The notes below the pieces were generated by a model that saw only the letters and a list, made by a program, of their open reading frames with translations, had not been told where the DNA came from and ran no database searches. This document shows, in pieces, positions 19,619-27,174 of a DNA stretch of 64,000 nucleotides. Source of the stretch: Acidimicrobiales bacterium (GTDB taxonomy: Bacteria > Actinomycetota > Acidimicrobiia > Acidimicrobiales > JAHWLA01); NCBI GenBank assembly GCA_035536915.1, contig DATLNE010000047.1, positions 100,021 through 164,020 of the forward strand. The letters are read 5' to 3'. A program made the position numbers and the translations under genes. Position 1 is the first letter of the stretch; the number at the start of each line of letters is the position of its first letter.

Positions 19619-20149
19619 TCAGTCGAAGCGCAGCACGTACGCCAGTCCCCACGGGGGGTCGTCGGGGTCGGCGTCACCGTAATGGGCGGCGGGGGAGAAA
19701 TCGTGGTCCGGGGCTCGCACGAACCCTGCCCGTTCGTAGATGCGCCGGGCCGCCGTCATGACCGGAGCGGTGTGGAGGCCGACGAAGGCGGCGCCGAGGG
19801 CACGGGCACGGTCGACGCAGGTCTCGGTGAGCCGCCTGCCGAGCTGTCGGCCTGCGTGGTTCGGCGCCACGGCGAGGAACCGAATCACCGCGCCGTTCGG
19901 CGGCCACGGGTGGCCGTCGTGGCCGGCGTCGGTGACCAGGCTGACGGTGCCGACGACCTCGCCGTCGAGGTCGGCGACGTAGGTCTCGGCACCTGACAGC
20001 CGTCCGGCGATGCGCACGATCTCGTCGCGGTAGCCCGCGGCGATGGTGGGCGGAAAGGCGGCGAGGTTCTCGGCGTTGGCGTGCACGACCAGCGCGGCCA
20101 CGTCGTCGGCCTCCTCGACACGCATCAACCTGATGTCGGCGGACTGCAC
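19619..20149 (-). CDS. GNAT-family acetyltransferase
   Basis: A 176-residue GCN5-related N-acetyltransferase. Motif A for acetyl-CoA binding is visible as VIRFLAVAPNHAGRQLGRRL near residue 90, and the C-terminal beta bulge as AARRIYERAGFVRA. The substrate cannot be told from sequence. It is divergent from the gene at 20167 with only 17 bases between starts, and it is followed on the same strand by the RsbW-like gene, probably as one unit. Confidence 0.85.
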   Translation of the reverse strand: MQSADIRLMRVEEADDVAALVVHANAENLAAFPPTIAAGYRDEIVRIAGRLSGAETYVADLDGEVVGTVSLVTDAGHDGHPWPPNGAVIRFLAVAPNHAGRQLGRRLTETCVDRARALGAAFVGLHTAPVMTAARRIYERAGFVRAPDHDFSPAAHYGDADPDDPPWGLAYVLRFD

Positions 20150-20166
20150 GCGCCTATCGTCTCCGT

Positions 20167-20592
20167 GTGGCCGGAAGCGTGCGCATCGACGACGTGCCGG
20201 TGCGGCTGTTCCTGGAATCGCAGGACCACCAGGACGACCTCATCCGCGAGCTCAAGCTCATCGAGATCAGCGACCACTCCGACGGGTCCACCGCAGAGGT
20301 CTCGCATCGGCTGGCGCGGCTCATCGGCGACATCCTCTCGCGGTACCAGCCGGTCCGCCGCATCACCCGCGAGCAGGCCATGGCCGCCCTCGACCGGGGC
20401 GACGACGTCGTCTCGCTCGACGTGCCGGTGTTCCCTGGCATGGCCGACGCGCTGCGGGAGTGGCTGCGGTTGCTGGAGGAGGCCGACGCCGTGTGCGGGC
20501 ACGGGGAGCTGCTGTTGTTGGCCACGCGGCCGGAGGTGCGCGACCTGCGGCGGCGGTACGTGGCGGAGTTGGTGAAGCGACTGGAGGCGTAG
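20167..20592 (+). CDS. Conserved-looking hypothetical protein
   Basis: A 141-residue, mostly helical, acidic soluble protein I do not recognise. It begins SVRIDDVPVRLFLESQDHQDDLIRELKLI and ends with a charged helix. A TATCGT -10 hexamer lies 6 bases before the GTG at 20167, which supports the start. Its place next to an RsbW-like kinase and opposite a GNAT gene hints at a regulatory role, but nothing in the sequence proves it. Its stop TAG forms part of the -10 hexamer of the next gene. Confidence 0.7.
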   Translation: MAGSVRIDDVPVRLFLESQDHQDDLIRELKLIEISDHSDGSTAEVSHRLARLIGDILSRYQPVRRITREQAMAALDRGDDVVSLDVPVFPGMADALREWLRLLEEADAVCGHGELLLLATRPEVRDLRRRYVAELVKRLEA

Positions 20593-20601
20593 GGTCGGGG
20601 C

Positions 20602-21072
20602 GTGCAGAAGATCATCCCGTCCTTGTGGTTCGACGGCCAGGCAGAAGAGGCCGCCGAGTTGTACGTCTCGTTGTTCCCCAACTCCCGGGTCAACGACGTG
20701 GTCAGGTACGGGCCGGACTCTCCGGGACCGGAGGGCACGGTGATGACTGTGAGCTTCGAGCTCGACGGCCAGCAGTTCCTCGGCATCAACGGCGGGCCGC
20801 AATTCCCGTTCACCGAGGCAGTGTCGTTCCAGATCGCCTGCGCCGACCAGGACGAGGTCGACCACTACTGGGACGCGCTGGTCGAGGGCGGTGAGGTGAG
20901 CACATGCGGCTGGCTCAAGGACCGCTTCGGCCTGTCGTGGCAGGTGATCCCCACCCGCTTGCACGAGCTGCTCGGTGACCCCGACCCCGATCGCTCGTAT
21001 CGGGCCACGCAGGCCATGTTGCAGATGAAGAAGATCGACATCGCCGCGCTGGAGGCCGCCGCCGCGGGCTGA
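20602..21072 (+). CDS. PhnB-like / VOC-superfamily protein
   Basis: A 156-residue protein of the PhnB/3-dmu-9_3-mt group within the glyoxalase (vicinal oxygen chelate) superfamily. It starts with the typical IIPSLWFDGQAEEAAELYVSLF pattern split over the first beta-alpha unit and contains GWLKDRFGLSWQVIP, a hallmark of this group. Its role is unknown. The GTG at 20602 lies 6 bases after TAGGGT, whose TAG is the stop of the previous gene. Confidence 0.85.
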   Translation: MQKIIPSLWFDGQAEEAAELYVSLFPNSRVNDVVRYGPDSPGPEGTVMTVSFELDGQQFLGINGGPQFPFTEAVSFQIACADQDEVDHYWDALVEGGEVSTCGWLKDRFGLSWQVIPTRLHELLGDPDPDRSYRATQAMLQMKKIDIAALEAAAAG

Positions 21073-21137
21073 GGCGTGCCGTTCCCGACGCAATACTTCT
21101 GACCCGCCACGAAACGGCGGCCGCTTAGCGTGGGTGC

Positions 21138-21962
21138 ATGGAGCCCAACGTTGTTCTCCACACCGCCGCTCGGCGCTATCTGATCGATCGTCGTCGCGAT
21201 TGGATCGAGGCGTACGAGCGACTTCCAAACCAGGGCCGGGCAGAGGATGGCTACCACTACAGGGAGGATGCCAAGGACGTCTTCCCTCGATACAACGTGC
21301 TCGACGCGATCCGAGTCGAAGTCGAGCGATTGGATCCCGAGGAGTTGCCTCCTGTCCAACAGCTCGTCGATGCGCTGGTCCACGCCGGTTACAACGCGGA
21401 CGACCTGTTCACCACAGGGGAGGCCGGCGATGTAGAGGGGCGCGCCATCGATGACGAGCGCGCCCGCTTCGTCGAGTGGGTCAAGCAGATCACCCTCCGG
21501 CTCCCCGATTCGGTGCTGCCGCTCGCGTACCGCCGGACGCTCACGTCGGAGGAAAGCCTGCGTTGGCGGACCGAGGTCGAGCGTCGATGGCCGATCGAGC
21601 ACGGCGGCTGGTGGGAACCGATCAACTCCAAGGCGCGAGACGAAGCGCTGGCCCTGGACGGGGATGCGTTCTGTGCCGGTGATGAGGACGGCCCAGCCAC
21701 GCTTGCCGTTCGGAGAGCTCTTGGAGAACTGGGCGTGCGGCGCGCCGTCGAACTCCGTGAGTACGGGCCGGACTTCGAGGTCGCCGTCGACGACCTCTCG
21801 CCCGTCTATAACGGCGCGGAGGGCATCTTCACGTCTGACGGCGCAAGGTGGCTCCTCTTCGCGTCACACGAGGGCGCCACCGCGGTCGGGGGCACTCTCG
21901 TCGAACCCTTGAAGCGAGTGTGGCCGTCGTGGGCGGACGCGCTCTGGACGGGATGGGACTGA
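21138..21962 (+). CDS. Hypothetical soluble protein
   Basis: A 274-residue protein with no motif I recognise. It is rich in Trp, Arg and acidic residues (WWEPINSK, RWRTEVERRW), has no signal peptide or membrane helix, and its coding sequence looks slightly less GC-biased than that of its neighbours, which could mean later arrival. The ATG at 21138 is supported by TAGCGT at 21126-21131, 6 bases upstream. The gene stands alone between the PhnB-like gene and bcp. Confidence 0.65.
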   Translation: MEPNVVLHTAARRYLIDRRRDWIEAYERLPNQGRAEDGYHYREDAKDVFPRYNVLDAIRVEVERLDPEELPPVQQLVDALVHAGYNADDLFTTGEAGDVEGRAIDDERARFVEWVKQITLRLPDSVLPLAYRRTLTSEESLRWRTEVERRWPIEHGGWWEPINSKARDEALALDGDAFCAGDEDGPATLAVRRALGELGVRRAVELREYGPDFEVAVDDLSPVYNGAEGIFTSDGARWLLFASHEGATAVGGTLVEPLKRVWPSWADALWTGWD

Positions 21963-22014
21963 TCGGAGCGATCCGTGCTCGAAGCTCGTCGTGTCTGCCA
22001 TCTAGCGTGGGCTC

Positions 22015-22476
22015 ATGCCGCTACAGCCAGGTGACAAGGCTCCCGACTTCACGCTGCTCGACCAGTCCGAGAACAAGGTGAAGCTGTCGAGCTTCAAGGG
22101 CCGCAAGGTGCTCGTGTACTTCTACCCCAAGGCCGACACGCCCGGGTGTACGACGCAATCGTGCGGGCTGCGCGACATCGCAGGCGAGGTGGGCGACACC
22201 GTGATCCTGGGGATCAGCCCCGACAAGCCCGCCAAGCAGAAGAAGTTCGACGAGAAGTACAGCCTGGGTTTCCCCCTGCTGGCCGACGAGGACCATGCGG
22301 TGGCCGAGGCCTACGGCGTGTGGGCGGAGAAGAGCATGTACGGCCGCAAGTACTGGGGCATCGTGCGCTCGGCCTTCCTGATCGACGAGAAGGGCAAGAT
22401 CGCCGAGGCTTGGTACAAGGTCAGCCCGGGCGACACGCCGAAGAACCTGCTGAAGGCTCTGGGCGCGGCCGCGTAG
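22015..22476 (+). CDS. bcp: Thioredoxin-dependent peroxiredoxin, Bcp type
   Basis: A 153-residue atypical two-Cys peroxiredoxin that reduces hydrogen peroxide and organic peroxides. The peroxidatic Cys is C45 in PKADTPGCTTQSCG and the resolving Cys is C50. The N-terminal PGDKAPDFTLLDQ and the KYWGIVRSAFLID segment are typical. A leaderless -10 (TAGCGT, 22003-22008) lies 6 bases before the ATG. An AT-rich stretch with small inverted repeats follows. Confidence 0.93.
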   Translation: MPLQPGDKAPDFTLLDQSENKVKLSSFKGRKVLVYFYPKADTPGCTTQSCGLRDIAGEVGDTVILGISPDKPAKQKKFDEKYSLGFPLLADEDHAVAEAYGVWAEKSMYGRKYWGIVRSAFLIDEKGKIAEAWYKVSPGDTPKNLLKALGAAA

Positions 22477-22482
22477 GCGCCT

Positions 22483-22541
22483 GAATTCCCTTTATTTACA
22501 AGGGATTTTCCCTTGCGGCGGCAATCGAACGTGTGTACGAT
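22483..22541 (+). promoter_or_regulatory. AT-rich UP-like tract and promoter of the DUF222-HNH gene
   Basis: After bcp comes an unusually AT-rich tract with two competing small stems that share AAGGG: CCCTT with AAGGG, and AAGGGA (22500-22505) with TCCCTT (22509-22514). TTGCGG (22513-22518) and TACGAT (22536-22541) form a -35/-10 pair with a 17-base spacer, ending 6 bases before the GTG at 22548. The tract could be an UP element, an operator, or the bcp terminator. Confidence 0.5.
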
Positions 22542-22547
22542 GAGGGC

Positions 22548-23675
22548 GTGATCGCCGCACTACGCGAGGCCGTCGAAGCACCGGACGTTCCGCTCGACGG
22601 CGACGCCTTGGCCGAGGTCCTGAAGCTGGTCGACCTGCTGAACGCCAAGGTGTCGCGGGTGATCGGCGAGTTCGACGCCGAGGCCCTGTGGGAGCTCGAC
22701 GGAGCCACGTCGATGACGGCCTGGCTCCGGCACCACGCAGGCATGACGGCGAGCAACGCCAAAGCGATCGCCTCGACGGCGAAGAAGCTGCGGACACTGC
22801 CGATGACCGCCGAGTGCTGGCTGTCCGGCAGTTTGTCCGGCGGCCAGGTGCAGGCCATTGTGCGCAACGCCACGCCGGAGTTCAGCGACCACGAAGCGAC
22901 GGTGGTGCCGGCGCTGGTCGACCTGTCGGTGGCCGACACCGCGCTGGCCATGCAGCAGTGGAAGGCCATGCTCGACATCGAACCGAAGTTCGAGAAGGGC
23001 GTCCACCTGTCGCAGACGCTTGACGGCCAGTGGGAACTCACGGGCTCGCTCGACCCGCTGGGCGGCGAGACGGTGGCGACGGCGTTGCGATTGGCGATGG
23101 TCGACGACCCCGATGTCTTGCCGTCGCAGCGGCGGGCGGACGCACTGGTCGACGTGTGCAGGTTCTTCCTCGACCACCAGTCAGGCCGACGCGGTGGCAG
23201 GCATCGCCCGCACCTCAACGTGGTCGTCGACTACGACGCCCTGCGCGCCGGCAAGGGCGGCACCTTCGTCGGCGGTGGCCTGCTCGACGGTGCGTCGATC
23301 CAGGCGCTGGCGTGCGACGCAGCGATCCACCGAGTGGTGACCGACGGCCGCAGCACGATCCTCGACTACGGCACCTCGACCCGCACCATCCCGGCCCCGC
23401 TGTGGTCGGCGTTGGTGTTGCGGGATCGGCACTGCCGGTTCGAGGGCTGCGACCGGCCGTCGCAGTGGTGCGAGGCCCACCACGTGGTCGCGTGGCACGA
23501 CGGCGGTACCACGAGCCTCGACAACCTCGTGCTCAAGTGCAGCCGCCACCACCACCTCGGCCATCAACCGGGATGGTCGGAGAAGCTGAAGCCCGACGGC
23601 ACGCTGGTCGTTACCGACCCAAGAGGGCGCACCCGCGCGACCCGACCACCGGGGTCACTTCAACTCGCCGCCTGA
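22548..23675 (+). CDS. DUF222 / HNH endonuclease domain protein (13E12-repeat type)
   Basis: A 375-residue protein of the actinobacterial 13E12/REP family: an N-terminal helical DUF222 region (to about residue 270) and a C-terminal HNH nuclease motif, CRFEGCDRPSQWCEAHHVV, followed by GGTTSLDNLVLKC and SRHHH. The metal-binding His-Asn-His set and the structural Cys pairs are present. Such genes are often multi-copy and recombinogenic; their function is uncertain. The GTG at 22548 is fixed by the -10 hexamer 6 bases upstream. No intron or intein is seen nearby. Confidence 0.88.
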   Translation: MIAALREAVEAPDVPLDGDALAEVLKLVDLLNAKVSRVIGEFDAEALWELDGATSMTAWLRHHAGMTASNAKAIASTAKKLRTLPMTAECWLSGSLSGGQVQAIVRNATPEFSDHEATVVPALVDLSVADTALAMQQWKAMLDIEPKFEKGVHLSQTLDGQWELTGSLDPLGGETVATALRLAMVDDPDVLPSQRRADALVDVCRFFLDHQSGRRGGRHRPHLNVVVDYDALRAGKGGTFVGGGLLDGASIQALACDAAIHRVVTDGRSTILDYGTSTRTIPAPLWSALVLRDRHCRFEGCDRPSQWCEAHHVVAWHDGGTTSLDNLVLKCSRHHHLGHQPGWSEKLKPDGTLVVTDPRGRTRATRPPGSLQLAA

Positions 23676-23688
23676 ATCGCCGGCCGTC

Positions 23689-23793
23689 CTAGTTGGTGCG
23701 GCGCTGGTTCTCGGCCAGCTTCTTCTCCCGCCACCACCGCACGGCAGCACCGAGGGCCCCCAGGACGAACAGCTTGCGCAGACGTCGTGCCAT
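23689..23793 (-). CDS. 34-residue basic membrane-associated peptide
   Basis: A short frame encoding MARRLRKLFVLGALGAAVRW followed by a charged WREKKLAENQRRTN tail. The pattern is basic, hydrophobic, basic, like the small DLW-39-type peptides of Actinomycetota, though the D-L-W motif itself is absent. A TAGCAT hexamer (complement of 23801-23806) lies 7 bases before the ATG, as in the leaderless genes around it, which supports expression. It lies between the HNH gene and the tRNA. Confidence 0.5.
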   Translation of the reverse strand: MARRLRKLFVLGALGAAVRWWREKKLAENQRRTN

Positions 23794-23830
23794 GGGCCCG
23801 ATGCTACGCCGATAGATTGTGGCGACCGTC

Positions 23831-23913
23831 GCCCGAGTGGCGGAATGGCAGACGCGGAGGACTCAAAATCCTTTGCCCGCAAGGGCGTGTGGGTTCAAAT
23901 CCCACCTCGGGCA
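23831..23913 (+). tRNA. tRNA-Leu (anticodon CAA)
   Basis: An 83-base class II tRNA. The acceptor stem pairs GCCCGAG with CTCGGGC, the D-loop has TGGCGGAATGGCAGAC, and the anticodon loop is CTCAAAA with CAA at its centre. The long variable arm (TGCCC/GGGCG type) and the T-arm GGGTTCAAATCCC complete the cloverleaf. CCA is not encoded. A possible -10 hexamer, TAGATT, lies at 23813-23818. The last 19 bases overlap the 3' end of the convergent hydrolase gene. Confidence 0.96.
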
Positions 23914-24587
23914 CGTTGTTGGAACTCGAGCAGGAACGGATTGAACCGCCGTTCCTGCCCGATGGTGGTGACCCCGCCGTGGCCGGGGAGCACGTTCACC
24001 TCGTCGGGCATCGGGAGGATCTTCTCGATCATCGACTGGGCCAGCTCCTCGAACGACCCGCCGGGCAGGTCGGTGCGCCCGATCGATCCCTGGAACAGGT
24101 GGTCGCCGCTGAACAGGACGGGCGGCTGTCCCTCGACCTCCAGCAGGAAGCACATGGAGCCCTTGGTGTGGCCTGGCGTGTGCATGGCCGTGAACGTCAT
24201 GCCCGCCCCCGACACCTTCTGGCCGTCGTCGAGCCCGTAGAGCAGCTCGGGCGGGCGCAGGTCGAGCTCGGCCTGGGCCAGGTAGGCGCCGAACCCCCCG
24301 CTGGTGCCCACGGGGTCGAGCAGCATGTGCCGGTCGCCGTCGTGGATGTGCACGGCGATGTCGTGGTCGTGCGCGTGCACGACCGTGCCGATGCCGCCCA
24401 CGTGGTCGACGTGGCCGTGCGTGCTGAGCAGCGCCACCAGCCGCAGCCCGTGGTGCGCCAGCCGGTCGAGGATCGCCTGCGGATCGGGCGGCGCGTCGAT
24501 GAGCACGCATTCCCCGCCAGGCCCTGACGGCGCCACGATCCAGGCGTTGGTGTCGGCCAGCCAGAGCGGCATCCCTTCGATCAACAT
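23895..24587 (-). CDS. Metallo-beta-lactamase-fold hydrolase, glyoxalase II-like
   Basis: A 230-residue binuclear-metal hydrolase of the glyoxalase II/persulfide dioxygenase-like group. The metal motif is LLSTHGHVDHVGG near residue 58, with further ligands in MHTPGHTKGS, FSGDHLF and LPGHGG, and the common C-terminal segment ERRFNPFLL. The substrate is probably a thioester such as S-lactoylglutathione-like mycothiol compounds, by inference from the lineage. Its last six codons lie inside the tRNA-Leu T-arm on the opposite strand. Confidence 0.85.
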   Translation of the reverse strand: MLIEGMPLWLADTNAWIVAPSGPGGECVLIDAPPDPQAILDRLAHHGLRLVALLSTHGHVDHVGGIGTVVHAHDHDIAVHIHDGDRHMLLDPVGTSGGFGAYLAQAELDLRPPELLYGLDDGQKVSGAGMTFTAMHTPGHTKGSMCFLLEVEGQPPVLFSGDHLFQGSIGRTDLPGGSFEELAQSMIEKILPMPDEVNVLPGHGGVTTIGQERRFNPFLLEFQQRARGGI

Positions 24588-24597
24588 GCGGCGAAAG

Positions 24598-24846
24598 CTA
24601 TACGGGTGAGCGGGGGAGCCCTACGAGCAACTCCGAGGCATCGACCTCCAACGCTTTGGCCAGTCGAAGGATGTTGAGCAGGCTGACGTTTCGCCGCCCC
24701 CGCTCGATCTGGCCTACGTAGGTCCAGTGCAGCTCGCAGCGGTCCGCTAACGCCTCCTGGCTCAGCCCGAGGACGGCGCGGCGCGCTCGAATGCGCCCCC
24801 CGAAGGCGACGAGTTCTGGTCGTCCGGCCTGCGGGGATTCGCCCAT
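24598..24846 (-). CDS. XRE-family transcriptional regulator
   Basis: An 82-residue Cro/C1-type helix-turn-helix protein. The HTH is GGRIRARRAVLGLSQEALAD through the recognition helix WTYVGQIERGRRN, with no added sensor domain. The ATG at 24846 is chosen over one 39 bases upstream because the domain begins soon after. It is divergent from the fused HicB-HicA-like gene, with 74 bases between starts containing the repeat GATAG-N9-CTATC, a likely operator. It probably represses that gene and itself. Confidence 0.82.
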   Translation of the reverse strand: MGESPQAGRPELVAFGGRIRARRAVLGLSQEALADRCELHWTYVGQIERGRRNVSLLNILRLAKALEVDASELLVGLPRSPV

Positions 24847-24892
24847 TGTGGGCAAGCATCGAAATCGAGTGATGACTATGAGCACCAGAGCC

Positions 24893-24913
24893 GATAGTAT
24901 CGGGACCTATCAT
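24893..24913 (+). promoter_or_regulatory. Likely XRE operator over the promoter of the HicB-HicA-like gene
   Basis: GATAG (24893-24897) and CTATC (24907-24911) form an inverted repeat with a 9-base spacer, and GATAGTATC is itself a perfect palindrome. The right half overlaps the -10 hexamer TATCAT (24908-24913), which sits 7 bases before the TTG at 24921. A repressor bound here would block that promoter. Confidence 0.5.
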
Positions 24914-24920
24914 CTTCGAG

Positions 24921-25328
24921 TTGGCCAACGTCGCCCGGGTCGGTGAGTGGTGGATCGCCCGGACGCAGTGGAGCGACGTGACGGCCCAGGGCGCGTCTCT
25001 GGAGCAGGCCGTGGACCGCCTGCGCGAAGCGGCCCTGCTGCGGCAGGCGCCAGTGCCACGGGAACAAGTGGTCGTCGCCGTCGAAGTCGTCGACCGACCG
25101 TTCCCGACGGTCGGTGCCTTGCGGGCATCGGGCGCGGAGGTGCAGCGGGTGTTGGAGCGAGCCGGCTTTGTGCTCCAGGGACGAACGCATCGTCACGTGC
25201 TCCTCTACGAGGAGCGCACGGGCGCTCGGGTCGTCGTGCCTCTGGAGGTCGAACTGGCCGAACCCACGCTCACCGACATCTTGCGCCGGGCGGCATTGCG
25301 CCGCGACGAACTGCGGGCGTTGCTCTAG
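24921..25328 (+). CDS. Single-chain HicB-HicA-like fusion protein
   Basis: A 135-residue protein with two recognisable parts. Residues 1-50 resemble the HicB antitoxin N-terminal fold (GEWWIARTQWSDVTAQGASL followed by the EQAVDRLREA helix). Residues 68-135 resemble the HicA/YcfA mRNA interferase: SGAEVQRVLERAGFVLQGR, then T-H-R-H with H90 at the catalytic position, RVVVPLEVEL, and the closing TLTDILRRAALRRDEL helix. In known HicAB systems these are two proteins. The TTG start is the only usual start in frame after an upstream stop. The stop shares CTAG with the convergent kinase gene. See the finding. Confidence 0.65.
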   Translation: MANVARVGEWWIARTQWSDVTAQGASLEQAVDRLREAALLRQAPVPREQVVVAVEVVDRPFPTVGALRASGAEVQRVLERAGFVLQGRTHRHVLLYEERTGARVVVPLEVELAEPTLTDILRRAALRRDELRALL

Positions 25329-26770
25329 AAGTCGAGGGCGCTGAGCTCGGGCACGGCCTGCCGGGCTCGTTCGACGGCCTTGCGCCACCGGTCACGGTCG
25401 GGGCGCCGCCCAGGCTCGACCGTCTGGCGGGGCGACCACGCCGCGGCGATGTCGTGCTCGCCCGCCCACACGCCGACGGCCATGCCCGCCAGGTAGGCGG
25501 CGCCCAGGGTGGTGGCTTCCAGGACGGGGGAGACCTCGACGGGCCGTTGGGTGGCGTCGGCCAGCGCTTGCAGGAACGTCTGGTTGGCGCTCATGCCGCC
25601 GTCGACCCGCAGCGTCTCGATCTTCACGTCGCCGTCCGCTTCGGCCGCCTCCACCAAGTCGGCGCCGCGATGGGCGATGCCTTCGAGCACGGCTCGCACG
25701 ACCTCGGCCCGGCCCGTGCCTCGGGTGAGGCCGAGCAGGGTGCCGCGGGCGCCGAAGTCCCATGTGGGGGTGCCCAGGCCGAGCAAGGCGGGCACGAACC
25801 ACACGTCGCCGGTGGTGGCGACCGACGCCGCCACCTCGTCGGACTCGGCCGAGCTGGTCAGCAGGCCCATGTCGTCGCGCAGCCACTCCACGCACGAGCC
25901 GGCCGACAGCATCACCGCTTCGATGCCCCAGGTGTCGACGCCGCCCTTGCGCCAGGCCACGATGGGAAAGCAGCCCCCCTCGCCCCGGGCCTCGAAGGCC
26001 GGGCGCTCGGGGCCGAGGCACACGTCGAGCATGCCGCCGGTGCCGAACGTCACCTTGGCCAGGCCCGGGAGCACGCAGCCCTGGCCGACGAGCGATGCCT
26101 GCTGGTCGCCCGCCATGCCCGCGATGGGCGGGGCGCCGGGGAGGGCGTCGGCCGTGCCCACGATGCCGGTCGAGTCGACGATGGCGGGCAGCACCGCCGC
26201 CGGGATGCGCAGGGCGTCGAGGATGTGCTCGGCCCACCCGGAGGCGTCGCTGTTCACCAGCCCGGTGACCGCCGCGTTGCTGGCGTCGATGGCATGCACG
26301 GTGCCGCCCGACAGCGTCCACGCCACCCAACTGTCGACGGTGCCGAAGCACAGGTCGCGGGTGCGGTCGGGGTCGGCCATGTCGAGCAGCACGGCCAGCT
26401 TGGTGGCTGAGGCGTTGGGGGCCAGGCGGATGCCCTGGCCCTGCAGCATCAGGCACATGCCGACGGTGCGCAGGTCCTGCCAGCCGATGCCGGGGCCGAC
26501 CGGCTCGCCGGTGCCCCGGTCCCAGACGATGGTGGACGCCCGTTGGTTGGCGATGCCGACGGCCTCCACGGTGCCGCCTGCGTCGGCCATCGCCGCAGAG
26601 GCGACGTCGAGCACGGCGGCGGCCATCACTGCGGCGTCGAACTGCACGAAGCCAGGCACGGGCGACTCGGGCAGCACCGGGCGCTGGTGGACGTGCTCGA
26701 CGGCGCCGTCCGGGCGCACGATGCCAGCCCGCACGCTGCTGGTGCCCACGTCGACCACGAGGATGCTCAT
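25325..26770 (-). CDS. FGGY-family kinase, glycerol-kinase-like
   Basis: A 481-residue FGGY sugar/glycerol kinase. The N-terminal ATPase motif is VDVGTSSVRAGIV, the catalytic Asp region is GIGWQDLRT, and MAGDQQASLVGQG, FGTGGMLDV, TRGTGRAEV and LRVDGGMSANQT are the usual later motifs. A second, more canonical GlpK is at 59789, so this paralogue may phosphorylate another polyol or serve the adjoining cluster. Its ATG overlaps the stop of the small membrane protein upstream. Confidence 0.85.
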   Translation of the reverse strand: MSILVVDVGTSSVRAGIVRPDGAVEHVHQRPVLPESPVPGFVQFDAAVMAAAVLDVASAAMADAGGTVEAVGIANQRASTIVWDRGTGEPVGPGIGWQDLRTVGMCLMLQGQGIRLAPNASATKLAVLLDMADPDRTRDLCFGTVDSWVAWTLSGGTVHAIDASNAAVTGLVNSDASGWAEHILDALRIPAAVLPAIVDSTGIVGTADALPGAPPIAGMAGDQQASLVGQGCVLPGLAKVTFGTGGMLDVCLGPERPAFEARGEGGCFPIVAWRKGGVDTWGIEAVMLSAGSCVEWLRDDMGLLTSSAESDEVAASVATTGDVWFVPALLGLGTPTWDFGARGTLLGLTRGTGRAEVVRAVLEGIAHRGADLVEAAEADGDVKIETLRVDGGMSANQTFLQALADATQRPVEVSPVLEATTLGAAYLAGMAVGVWAGEHDIAAAWSPRQTVEPGRRPDRDRWRKAVERARQAVPELSALDF

Positions 26771-27174
26771 GGCCGTGCGCTCCTGCGGCCCGCCACGTAG
26801 CCGCCCAGGAGGGCGGTCGACACGCAGATCTGCGCCAGCAACAGCAGGCGGATGATGTAGGTCAACGCCACGCCGTCGCCACCGATCAGGCGGCGGCCCA
26901 GGCCGTAGACGAACAGCACGGCGAAGGCCATGCCGCCTGCGGCCGCGGCGTGCATCATCGGGGTGCGGCGCTGGCACTTGCCCGCCAGGTAGCCGCCGAC
27001 GGCAAAGCCGCTCAGCAGGGCGATCGGCGGCAGCAGCCACAGGTTCGACTCTTGGCCGGGCGGGTCGTCGGACTTCAAGATGCTGACGATGACCACCGGC
27101 GGCACGGCGATGGCCAGCGTGAGCAACGCCGCTTCGCCTGCGGAGCGGAGGTCGATGCGCTCGGCTACGGCCAC
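26767..27174 (-). CDS. Small four-helix membrane protein
   Basis: A 135-residue protein with about four hydrophobic helices (ALLTLAIAVPPVVIVSIL; LPPIALLSGFAVGGYLAG; MHAAAAGGMAFAVLFVYGLG; LLLLAQICVSTALLGGYVAG). No enzymatic motif is seen. The GTG at 27174 overlaps the end of the AGPS-like gene by 10 bases, and its stop overlaps the kinase start, so it is co-translated between the two. It could anchor or transport a substrate of the cluster; this is inference. Confidence 0.72.
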   Translation of the reverse strand: MAVAERIDLRSAGEAALLTLAIAVPPVVIVSILKSDDPPGQESNLWLLPPIALLSGFAVGGYLAGKCQRRTPMMHAAAAGGMAFAVLFVYGLGRRLIGGDGVALTYIIRLLLLAQICVSTALLGGYVAGRRSARP

